Below, in pieces: positions 11,855-22,235 of a stretch of DNA of 64,000 bases. Location of the stretch: contig JAURVB010003318.1 of NCBI GenBank assembly GCA_033002965.1, positions 1-64,000 of the forward strand, given 5' to 3'. Each line of letters opens with the position of its first letter. Position 1 is the stretch's first letter. A model generated the notes under the pieces. The model worked only from the letters and a program-made list of their open reading frames with translations, was not told the DNA's origin and made no database searches. The DNA is from Piper betle (taxonomy: Eukaryota > Streptophyta > Magnoliopsida > Piperales > Piperaceae). A program made the position numbers and the translations under genes.

Positions 11855-12731
11855 TTGAGCATTCACATATAGACTTTTGTTTGATTAGGATAAAAGAAAT
11901 GAACATTTTAAGAAATCTATATGGTAATTAATGTCAAAAACTAGTCCCATTAAAAGTTCACATCCATCAATTTTTTATTTTATAAAAAACATAGTAAAAG
12001 GAGGAATTTTTTTATAAAGAAGTTTTATATTTCATATTTACGTCATAAATATAACTCTATATAAATTATAACTCTTTTCTATGCAAAACAAACTATGTCT
12101 TCATGAATTTCCATCAGTAATCAAGTGAAAATTTCCACGTGATAGGCTAATAAGTATCTAGTCAATGGAAGAAACCCGATACTAAGGTTCTCTAATATGG
12201 AGCCCAACAAGCATCAAAGCATCATGACTTAACTTGATCAAGTTAATGACAATCTTAGTCTCCAAACTATTACCTCTCCCAAGTAATATAGGTTCTTTTA
12301 GTAAATTAAATATCATATGAATATTAATGCACGTAACTCTTAATATATTTTGATCTGCTAAATGAATGTTTATATACTCTACTTTTAAATACCCCTACTG
12401 CTTTTTCTTGTGCTAATTACATGTACCGACTTTTTAATATGAAACTTTTACAAAATCTTTTTTTTTTTGTAATCCCTATATTTTTACTTATATTTAATAA
12501 AATATCATTACAAGGGCAATCAATGTAAGTAGCTTATTTTAAGTAATATCATAGGAATACACTGGATAAATTATTGATATGTAACGTTCAGAAGCAGATA
12601 CTACATAAGTGAGACACACTCTACATAATCTACTCTTATTCATAAAAGGAGAACTCAACACTGACATGAGATTAGAAATATGAGAATGAATCAATCAAAA
12701 TACAAAAAATATAAAAATATACAACAAGATT

Positions 12732-12930
12732 ACCTCCTGAGATGGTCAATAGTTAGAATCTCGCAACTTCATTTTTTTTAAAATAAAAGCAATAAAAATG
12801 CCTTTCATTGTGGAAGGTCATGAGTTCGAATCTCGCTACCTTTAATTTCTTTAAAAAATAGATAAAAATACATTTCTCGATCAACTTAACTCCCTACTAA
12901 GAAGAATATGTCTAATTGTATTGAAAAAAA
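12732..12930 (+). repeat. SINE-like modules with tRNA B-box motifs
   Basis: Two to three modules of about 70 to 80 bp each carry a TPsiC-arm-like box followed by AACC/TACC, a T-run and AATAAAAATA. The boxes are GTTAGAATCTCGCAAC near 12752 and GAGTTCGAATCTCGCTACC at about 12823-12841. A third unit near 12870-12895 is degenerate. The corresponding modules in copy 2 are at 50541-50745. The B-box resembles that of tRNA genes and tRNA-derived SINEs. I cannot find an A-box or a foldable cloverleaf. Confidence 0.4.
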
Positions 12931-13768
12931 TACAATAAAAAATCAAATAATTATAATTCATGTGTTCATTTAAATAAAGTATATCTTTAAAGTCAGTATG
13001 AGTCTAGAGCTAAGATATTAAGTTATTACGGTCTATTCTCTTATTCAATGAAAGTTCATATATAAAATTAAAATTTATCTCGTAAGGTCGTGCTTGACAT
13101 GACATCTTTTCTTTTCTCTTTGTTGTTTGAATGATGGAAAGTGAGGAGAGATGGGAATTTCTAGTTCTCTCTTTTGTGTGCGTGGTTTTTTTTTTTAAAA
13201 TTTTAGTTTTTTGGCTATTCACATGAGATAGGTAGCAGGTTGCATTTGATATTGTGTGAGGGTCAGTGAGATTTGATTTTTGTATGGGATATGATATCTG
13301 TACCACGTACTTGGAGAGGAACTGTTTCTTTCTTCGATCGTCGATGAATGCAAATTAACTACTTTGGCTTCCAAAATAACAAGATGGAAGGTAAAGAAAG
13401 TTGGATTTGTTTACCAAATTAGCACTTCGTCTCCTGCTTTCCGCTCAATGATGGATTTGGTCATCACGTATATCCTAAAGCATGATCCAGTCTTTAAATA
13501 GCAATTCCATGTACCACAAAAGTGAATCAATCCATTGTTATCATTAAAAAAATGACTAATGCATTAGTGATGAATCCTTATATATGATGCTCCTTTTTAT
13601 TATTAATATTATTATTATAAATCTTGTTAGGTATTATCTTTTGCAAAAAGTTTGGAATTGATCTCTAAATTTTAGTTAATAAATGGGCCACTTATTTTTT
13701 ATGAAATTTATTGCTAGGAAATCCCGATATTTTGACTTGTATTTAATAACATATATATATTGATGTCA

Positions 13769-14943
13769 GATCCAATTTGGTTTCATGCCACACAGATCTA
13801 CAACAAAAGCTATCTTTTTGTTGAGGCAATTAATGGAACAATTTCGAGCAAATAAAAAGAACCTAAATATGGTGTTCATTGATTTGGATAAAGCATATGA
13901 TAGAGTTCTAAGGAACTTGATTTGGAAGGTCATAAAAGGAAAAAAACACTCAAGACTTTACATTGAACTCATTAAAGATATATATGCTAATGCGAGTACT
14001 TGTGCGATGACTAGATGGACAAAACAGAAGATTTTTCAATTAATGTCGGTTTGCACAAGGGATCTGCTCTAGGCCCTTGCCTCTTTGCCCTTGTGATGGA
14101 TGAATTGAGCCGTAATATTAAAGATGATGCCCCATGGTGTATGTTATTTGCAGATGGTGGTGTTGATTGATACTTCTAGGGAAGGAGTTGAGAGTAAGTT
14201 GAAATTATGGATAGATACCATAGAAGCACAAGACCTAAGAATTAGTTGAGCAAAGACATAGTACATGAAATTTAATTTTAGTAAGACTATTATGAGGGAT
14301 AACTCTTTTATCCATTTAGGGAACACGAAGTTGCCATAGAAGGGACATTTTAAATACCTTGGCTCTATGTTAAATATAGATGGGAACATTGATGAGGATG
14401 TCAAGCATAGAATTGCAGTTGGATGGCTAAAATGGAGAGCTGCTTCTAGGATGCTTTGTGGCAAACAAGTTCTTATAAAATTGAATGGTAAATTTTATTG
14501 AATAGTTATTCTCCCAACGCTACTCTATGGAATAAAATATTGTGGGACAAAGCAAATGCATATTGACAAAATGAGAGTAGCTAAGATGCAGATATTGAGA
14601 TAGATGTAGGGAAAAATCCTAAAAGACAGAATTATCAACAAAACTATTTGTTTACAATTAATGGTGGTGCCAATTGAGGAGAAAATGAAAGAACATAGGT
14701 TGCATTGGTTTGGGCATATGAAAAGATGTCCTTCGGATGCTGTTTTTAGAAGATATACATGTCATTTTGCCAGCGTATTAAAAGATGACATGTTAGACCT
14801 AAAAGAACATGGATAGAGATATTAAAAAAAGATAAGGAAAAGTTGGAGCTTAGCACTAATATGGTCTACGACAAGAGGAAGTGGAAGGAAGGAATCCATA
14901 ACCCTGACCTCAATTCCTTGGTATCAGGGGGATGATGATGATG
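13769..14943 (+). mobile_element. RTE-type LINE fragment, 5'-truncated
   Basis: The plus strand reads the later part of a non-LTR reverse transcriptase in broken frames. Motifs are QFGFMPHRSTTKAIFLLRQL, LNMVFIDLDKAYDRV, GSALGPCLFALVMDELS, MLFADG (normally FADD) and later HRLHWFGHMKR. The 3' end has CCTGACCTCAATTCCTTGG followed by GATGATGATGATGAT, the typical tail of plant RTE elements. A 14-bp target duplication, ATATATTGATGTCA, lies at 13755-13768 and 14944-14957, so both ends of the insertion are fixed. Stops and frameshifts make it inactive. Copy 2 keeps only the last third (51039-51546). Confidence 0.9.
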
Positions 14944-15514
14944 ATATATTGATGTCAAATTATATTTATAATATTCAATAAAATATTTTATTCTCATTTT
15001 AGTATTAGATTGAACCCGGTTCAGCCCTGAACCAGATATGCCCTATACTGGTTATAAATCTAGTATGATAACCTAGAAGATATTTAAAATTATAGTCTAT
15101 GCATACCCATAGTTTTGTACATGAGACTTGCTAATGAATTGAAGGGTGGTAAAGTAATTACCCATAGCAAATTATTTTTATACTAAATTCTTGTATACAA
15201 GTTTTAGTACATTTATTAGGAGATATTTTAAGCTCTTACATGTATGGGAAGCATGACAAGTATATTATCATTTGATGGATTAATTTTATGGACAAAATTA
15301 AGAAGGGCTCCAGCCTTTATCCCTTAAGTGAACTACATTTAGTTTCAGTCTTAGGATCAAATCTCACAGCCAGTTTGGCCTTATTAATCTAATTTTTAAC
15401 CTAGCCATGCTAAGGGATGAACCTCTTCATCTTCACTTATCTCGTTTATTTTCCTCTGTATCCCATTGCAGTTGTTTAAGAATCCAGATATGCTACAAAG
15501 GATTGATGTCTACT

Positions 15515-15728
15515 GCAACACATCGCCTAGGCACCCAACACCCCACAAATCTAAGGCTCTACATTCACATTAAAGGATTGATATTGGCAATTATTATTTA
15601 CTTGGGTGATTTCTTTAAAAACCTAAAATGGCTATTAATTATCTGATTAGTCCCTGTCATGATCATAAAAAATTTCAGTTATATAAAACCAAAAGGGCGT
15701 GCGTTGGGTGCCTAGGCGATGCATCACC
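15515..15728. mobile_element. MITE-like inverted-repeat element
   Basis: The left arm CATCGCCTAGGCACCCAACA (from 15521) is the reverse complement of the right arm TTGGGTGCCTAGGCGATG (about 15703-15722). The arms enclose about 160 bp of AT-rich, non-coding sequence. The same structure sits at 52125-52345 in the duplicated block. No transposase is encoded. The length and terminal inverted repeats fit a small non-autonomous DNA element, but I could not define a target duplication. Confidence 0.55.
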
Positions 15729-16112
15729 GTAGGAAACTTCACTACAAAGATGGGCATTATTTGGCAAAAGTGTTTCATTTTATTTGTCATCTTCCATCAT
15801 TTTATTCTGGAACTCAACTTGGCATACGATGGAGAGGGAACGCAGGGTAAAGTATTGTAGTCTCTCTCCACGTTAGTTAAAAATAAGTGGAGAAGTTCTA
15901 GTTTTAACTTCACTCAAACGTGAAAAAAGGTCTTCCATGCTTTCTTCAAAATTATTATTATTATTTTCAAAATCACCATTTTTTTACACTAAACATTTAT
16001 ACTATACTAAGAAGAAGATAAAGTGCAAGGATGTAGTCAACATCTGTTAGCCCAAATCTGGGCGTCAGAGTTTTTCCATCTAGGAGTCTAGATAATATCA
16101 AAATGGGATTCC

Positions 16113-17989
16113 TCAGATTTTTCTGTTCGACTCGGTAAAAGATTTAGCCAAATCAGCTTGAACGTGATGGCTTGATCGGTTTAATCTAAAATTCATGAGA
16201 TTTAGAAGATTGGATTTTAGGTAGGTATAATTAAGCTCCTTGATAAGAGGTGTTTGGTCATCAAAATTTTATGGATCCTAATTTATAATTCATTGTCTCC
16301 GATACATTTTAAATATCAGATAAAAGATTTGTTGAAATAATTTTCAAAAAATATGGAGCAAGATTTTATAATAATCTTTAACATGAATACAAAGTTTTAA
16401 TGAATAATTATTTGATTTATTTTTTATAAATAATATTCTGATAAGTTTAAATATAATAATTCATAAGTTAAAATTTTAATATAAATTTGATGGAATTAAA
16501 ACATCATCAATTATAAATTAAGCTAGCTCACACTCAATCTATAACTTGAGTGCCAGTCAGCTCCACTCGATAACTCTAAATCGAAGATGAGCAAACTGAG
16601 TTTAAATGCTTAAGCTGGCTGGCTAGCTATGTAAACAAGTTAATGATCTACCACACCTATTTTCCACAGGTCATTGAAGAACAAGTTATTACTATGCTCT
16701 TATCTAGTCTGTAAAATTTATGGCGTCGACAAGCAAACTAAATGGATGTATTACAATTAATAGCCACATTGCTATCAGTACCTTCCAACTGGCTTCTACT
16801 CAAGCTTCATCAAATGAACATAAATTCGACACACAGTAGGATGTAAATTGAACGATAGTTTTCACAGATTTTTTAAAACACATTAACCATCAACGATGTA
16901 TATTCCATTATTTGATCAACAATGCCATCGCAAGAAGCCAAAATTTCAATGTAGAACATTCATCAATAGACATCATTAGGCTCTTCTTTCTTCTTGGTAA
17001 AAAAAACATATTAACAAGAGAGTATAATATCACATTAAATTGCTGGAGATAAACAGAAGTACTTCGGCTGCAATGATTCACTTTCCCCAATGATCTTCCA
17101 TAACTACAATCAACAGATCATTTAAATTTTCAATCCCAGGGACTTCTCAATGAGTATGATGAAAAGTTGAGAATAATACCCTTCTACCATCAAGATAGTC
17201 ATTAAAGAATATTGACGTGATACAGAAAAATGCTCAAGTGTTAGAATGGCCTTTACAATCACATATATCAATAGAGTATCAAAGGACAAATGGGCAGCCT
17301 GTATTCTCACCAGAAGTTGAAAATATATAAAAAATGTTGAAAGGGAAAAACCTATAATCCATGATTTCCCTAACTAATTAGCCTCGTCTCCAACTTTCTG
17401 TTTTTCCTCCACCTAAATCTGTCTGGCTGTATTGCAAGGAAAAATTGACCTACCATTTGATGGGAAGAGTTCATCCCCATATCGGTTAACATTCAGCTCA
17501 GCTGAAAAATTTATATACAACATCATTAGCCTAAACGTGTAAAAAGGCTCATTATTTCTGCAAAATTGCTTATGCCCGTTTATCTACACCTCTACCCAAG
17601 AGTTTTTTGTTTGTAACCGAACTTATGCCTTTCTAAGAGCTTCTCCTTTGTTTTCCTTTCTTGTCCATTTTCGCCCGGTATCTTTCCTCCTCTCCCTCTC
17701 ATAAACTCCTTGCTAGTACACCTCTCCTGTTAAAGGCCACAACCACATTTCATTTGGTGGAATTTATCATCAGCTTCCTTGACCATCAAGGGAACAATTT
17801 CGTCATACTGAATTTGTTATTCAATACTCTAATCCCAAGCTTACCCCCACCCACTATACAAATTACTTAAAGATATGTATCATTTGGATCAATTTGTTGG
17901 TCTATGCTAAAAAAGGCTGAGAGTTGCTCTCTAGTAAATTTTTTTGCAGGAACCTTGATTAAAGCCTTTCTAAAGGAAATATTTGTCTA
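16113..17989. other. Spacer, no gene seen
   Basis: AT-rich sequence after the end of block D1 and before the first recognisable glycosyltransferase exon of GT-I. Short frames at 16908-17310 and 17661-17870 show no family resemblance. The last exons of the glycosyltransferase gene would be expected here, but I could not identify them. Confidence 0.45.
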
Positions 17990-18482
17990 CTAGAAAGATC
18001 TACACAACCTCAGCAATATAAGGTAGATACACAAGTCACACTCATCAAACCATATTACAGATACCTCAAGTTTTGATGATCCATGCAGACATTCACTGCC
18101 CTTGCTTAGGTTGTAATTGACATTGACAAGTGCATCAGTAAGCATCCTGGTCAATTTCAAAGGTGTTCCTATATTGAGTAAATAAATGACAAAGCTACCA
18201 GAGCACTTCAACCCTCATAATCTTTACATTAGCATCAACTTACCTTGAAAGTATTACAAATTCCAGAAATGATGGAGTAGGCATTATCCAGCTATGATGC
18301 ATTGTAGACCAGTAACCACCATTGTTTGGCATTGGAGGAAGAGCTTCCCATCTAATGGCAAGTTGTACAAAATTAGCTGAAATGATTTTTGCAAATAGAT
18401 CCCTACATTTAGGTTTAACAGAGAAAGTTTCAGACATTTATCAGATAGAAAATATAACAATCAAGTCTAAAATATGAATCTT

Positions 18483-18504
18483 GGGGGGGGGTGTGGGGGT
18501 GGGG
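18483..18504 (+). other. G-rich run, possible G-quadruplex
   Basis: A run of nine G, then TGT, five G, T, four G lies in an intron of the GT-I pseudogene. It meets the usual pattern for an intramolecular G-quadruplex. Function is not implied. Confidence 0.5.
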
Positions 18505-18832
18505 AACTTTTGTTTGGCACATTTAAATAGTTGAGCATTTTGTAACACAAGTAAACTAAGAGCCAAATAATTTAACATTTGGGATGAAGCTGACGAATGA
18601 AAATTAAGAGTCAATAGCTAAGCATATATAGCACCAGCTAGCGTAAGAATTATTCATCTGTTTAGAAGCACATAAAGAAAAAAGGCTTATGAAACTACTC
18701 ATCTATAACATCAGTGCTAACAGCACTTAATACAGGAATACCAAATCTGGATGAAAAGGAGCAACACATACCTGCTGGTGTCCAGAATTTTGAATGTCAT
18801 AGAGACCAGAAGTTGACATTTGGACTGGGTGA

Positions 18833-18968
18833 CTTATTATTATTATATTATTATTATAATATAATAATAATGATAATAGTAATGATAATAAAAATAAAAA
18901 TAATATAATAATAATGATAATAATAGTAATAATAATAATAATAATAATAATTATTATTATTAACAATA
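18833..18968. repeat. TAT/AAT trinucleotide microsatellite
   Basis: Runs of TTA/TAA units, partly self-complementary (ATTATTATTA ... TAATAATAAT), lie in the intron just downstream of the exon that ends at 18969 and above. The other GT copies carry equivalent repeats at the same place (54505-54565 and 60897-60985), so the microsatellite is older than the duplications. Translations of this stretch are poly-Ile artefacts. Confidence 0.85.
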
Positions 18969-20226
18969 AAAATTACTTACCATGCTTAATCCCCGATAAA
19001 GAGATACATAGTGTAGGAATGACCATGCACCACGCGGAGGGGTTAGCCAGTTCTCTCCAATTCACTTTCATCTCTCTCATTACTCTCAGCTCTAATTTTT
19101 TCAGCTTTTTTAGCATTATAGTAAATATCATCCCAAGAGCCCAAGCTTCTCTCAGTTCTTTCTTCAAGCTACATAGATCAAGAAAGAGTTTCACATTAAC
19201 ATCCTTAAAACTCACTAAATACCAAACTCATTCTGTGTATGCTCACCTCATCCAGTTCATGTCTTTCATGTTCTTCAAAAATTTCTACTTCACGAAGATT
19301 AACCCTCCAATTGGGTAATGCTATCATGAACCATTTTGTTAGTTTCATTCTCCAATGAGTTGTTTGCAGTAAACATTACAGCCAATTTAGTTTTCAAAAC
19401 ATTTACTACTCATTTTATTTGGTAGAGCTTCCTTAAATGAGTGCACTGTTTCCTGCTGAAACAGTGACCATTCCCTTGATTCACATTGATGATGGAAAGA
19501 CTCTGGAAGCACTATTTCTGACGGAAACTGGACAACATTTTCAATAATTTTTACATAGTCACCCAAACACTTAAGACGACATCATGGCTTGCACTAGCAA
19601 CTTTCCAGAAGCTGCAACTTTAGATGCAAACTTTGAAACTTTCATGCCTGAAATCAGAAAAGAAAAGGACCGAGTCAATGACTCAGGGTCGTTTGCTTCA
19701 ACAAGCAAACCATGCACCCCATCAACAACCTGCAAACAAAAAATACTTGGCTTTAAACTCTATTTCACTTCAATAATGATGATGGCGCAGCTAGTGACTA
19801 GAAAATATGTATGGTAACACTAAAAGGAAAGAACCTACAGAGTCAAAAGTTCATATATCTATAACTTGAAGAATGATAAGACTAGACTCTAAGCAGATAA
19901 ACGAAATTGATACAAATTTCCAACCTCTTCAACACCCGAGACTTAATAATCTTTTTTAATGAGGAGTCAAAAGTTTATATATCTATTACTTGACAAATGC
20001 TAACACTAAACCATCAGCAGACATATGAAATTGAAATTATGAGTTTTCAATCTCATCAATGCCCAAAAATTAATAATCTTTTTAGAGAGTGTCAAAGACT
20101 GAACAGAGATTTAGCAAGTACATCAGAGATTTAGCAATCACATATGCAAGAAAATTATCACCACCTTCTTAAAATTAAACCAACAATGGAAGAACCTTTA
20201 TAACATATAACATCACATACAAATTG

Positions 20227-20564
20227 TGAAAATTCTTTAATCTCTTATTTATAATGGAGAATCTGCCGGATTTTCTCCAAAAATCTTTGTCTCTTTGTAA
20301 CTTACACTTATTTCATATATGATGTATTCGTTTATACAGTTTCTAGATGATAGTATTGACAATTAACTAAGCATATGATGCAGAGCATCTTCATGAGTAT
20401 GATAACTTATCTTCGTCTTCTTTCGTTGTTTTGTTTTACATGTAAATGATGTTTATTTTTTGGAATTAGTTTTAGATAAAGTTCATTTGTACTTCAATGA
20501 TTTGATCTTGAATATTGGTTATCAACTAAGTTAAAAAGTTTTTTATTGCACCCTTATTGACTAG
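20227..20564. other. Spacer, no gene seen
   Basis: AT-rich sequence between the end of GT-I similarity and the transposase fragment. Nothing recognisable. Confidence 0.45.
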
Positions 20565-21125
20565 GAACCAGAGCACATTGAGTCCACTTATGGTATTGAT
20601 CCTTCTTCCCGGCCACTGGTCATCGACCCTGTAGCCTATGCGTTTGCAGTGGGAGAACCCAATAAGGGTAGATATTATGGATTAGGTTCTGCTCTTACTG
20701 CAGGATGATATCTACCTTGTCGCAAGTCACATGATTCCACTTTTCCTCCTTCTGATGATGCCGGCTCTGATTTTGGTCTGCTTACCCAAACACTTCACCC
20801 TGATAAGCGTTTGCACCGTCAGATCAAGGAGTCAGATACCCGCGACCAGGATCAGCAGACAAAAATGATTTGATTACAGCAAGAGATCAGATCTGAGGTT
20901 GAGGAGAGAGAGCAGCAGATGAGGGAGGAGGTTGAGCATAGAAATCGCCGGCTCATTGAGTCATTTGATGAGAGAGAGGGGCACACAAGAGAGTGGTGTA
21001 TGCTAGAGGCTAGTAGACGAGATAAGCTTATGCTTCATGAGATGTTTTGTTTGGTTAATGATTCTCATTGTGGCCTTGACGATTCTAGTTCAACGCATCC
21101 CGAGGGACATGATCCTCCCTCTTAA
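20565..21125 (+). mobile_element. CACTA (En/Spm)-type plant transposase C-terminal fragment
   Basis: The plus-strand frame reads PVAYAFAVGEPNKGRYYGLG followed by SALTAG, a motif characteristic of the C-terminal part of plant Ptta/En/Spm transposases. A charged, probably coiled-coil segment follows (EIRSEVEEREQQMREEVEHR) and ends at a stop at 21123-21125. Two internal stops (after SALTAG, and after QQTKMI) show it is dead. The 21340-21600 stretch downstream has several GCGAC/GTCGC and TTTGCGAC words in both orientations, as in subterminal repeats of such elements. No CACTA terminus was located, so the boundaries are unknown. Confidence 0.6.
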
Positions 21126-22142
21126 TTATCCCTCTTGTTAATGTTATAAACCACTTTATATTTATCATATTTGATGTTGGGTTGTATTTGGTGAATAATT
21201 TTTATTCGTATGGATATATTTGTGACATATTAACCATTTATTGTTAAAGATTATCATTTATTAATGTTTAACAGCCAATTATAAAATCAAATGATATAAT
21301 TTATACCTATTTTTTTATAATTTGCAATAGATTTGCGTCCGCGTAGCAACTGATTCGCGACTCAAATAGCGGTCGTCAATATTTGTGACCGTTAAGAAGC
21401 CAATTTATTACACAATTTGCGACTAGATGTGCAACCCGAAAGGTGGTTGCAAATATTTTGAAATCACATTTATGGCCTACTTTGTTGTTGCATACTATGC
21501 AACATAAATGAGACAGATATTTCTGGTTGCTATTTTACGACGGGTCAATTTTACTGTCACCGAATAATAGTTCAATTTTACGGTCACTTCGTACATCTAG
21601 GGATTTTATAAATCTTCTCAAACATACTAGAACAAAGCCTGACACAAGATTCTTTCCTTAGATATACAATCAAAGCCTAGGAATACAAATCCTTAGATTC
21701 TCTCCTTAGATGATGAAGAGGATAATAGTTTTATAAAAGTGGTTCAGAGTGTCATAAAACTTAACTGGATAGAATTTCATATATGAAAAAGAATGTTCTG
21801 TATAGAAAAGTAAAATTTCAAAGAACAAATACCTTAGAGCGAGACAGGAGAGAGGGAGAGAGATAAACCATTTCATCTCCATATTTCTCCTCAAAAGGAA
21901 AAACATTTCCGACATATCTTTCTCAAACACTTCATCCCAAATCAGGGTCAAGAGACATGGACCCTGCTCCGACATTTCACTCCATCCAGGTTCTCTTTAG
22001 TCTTCCTCTACCCATCTCTTGCACATTGCAAAAATGGATACCAGACCTAATTACAACCACATTTGGGGATCTACATTGCACCCAAAACCATCACACATCA
22101 AACTTAATTAGTGGTAATTCCAATCACCCTCTCCTAAAACAA
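21126..22142. other. Probable CACTA-derived tail and spacer
   Basis: The first 480 bases contain the short GCGAC-type words noted with the transposase fragment. The rest is AT-rich. The minus-strand frame at 21706-21975 shows no family resemblance. Confidence 0.35.
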
Positions 22143-22235
22143 TTCATCAATCGATGCTCCATAATCAACACCCAATCGATTATAACTCATACTAGTGAAC
22201 CTTGACAAGAATTGATCAAACCAAGCATTCTTCTT
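22143..22235. repeat. Copy of the flank of the right-edge LTR element
   Basis: This segment, containing CAATCGATGCTCC and GAATTGATCAAACCAAGCA, matches 63430-63514. In the right-hand copy a new LTR element begins immediately after AAGCA. Here the sequence runs on as TTCTTCTTTTG, so this copy is an unoccupied version of that insertion site. Confidence 0.75.

Larger units (their letters stand above)
11855..16112. repeat. Duplicated block D1, right part
   Basis: Matches copy 2 in two stretches: 11855-13040 with 49640-50895, and 14418-16112 with 51039-52747. Landmarks are shared, such as CATTCACATATAGACTTTTG at each start and GTGCAAGGATGTAG near each end. The block contains tRNA-like modules, an RTE element and a MITE-like element (listed separately). 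The stretch 13041-13768 has no counterpart in copy 2 and no recognisable gene. Confidence 0.85.
17990..20226 (-). pseudogene. GT4-type glycosyltransferase pseudogene, copy GT-I (C-terminal half)
   Basis: Minus-strand exon remnants resemble the large plant glycosyltransferase family of At4g01210/At5g04480. The exon from 19729 downward reads VVDGVHGLLVEANDPESLT and then ISGMKVSKFASKVAASGK. The piece at 18973-19320 reads FKDVNVKLF and LCSLKKELREAWALG. The piece at 18240-18400 reads EALPPMPNNGGYWSTMH and SWIMPTPSFLEFVILSR, followed by a good splice donor (AAG|GTAAGT). The piece near 18040-18165 reads MLTDAL and ECLHGSSKLE. The exon reading SDDVDAM..., present in GT-II, is missing. Stops and frameshifts interrupt the frames, so it is not functional. 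The 3' half of this copy (18960-20226) aligns with 54580-54923 plus 59047-59850. At about 19312-19316 it keeps the empty target site of the element inserted in GT-II. Confidence 0.8.

Noticed and set aside
12823..12841. tRNA gene
   Set aside because: Only the B-box-like word is present; no A-box or cloverleaf could be formed in the surrounding 80 bases.
18727..18966. Poly-Ile and poly-Asn open frames (also 60802-60984)
   Set aside because: Translated AAT/TTA microsatellites.
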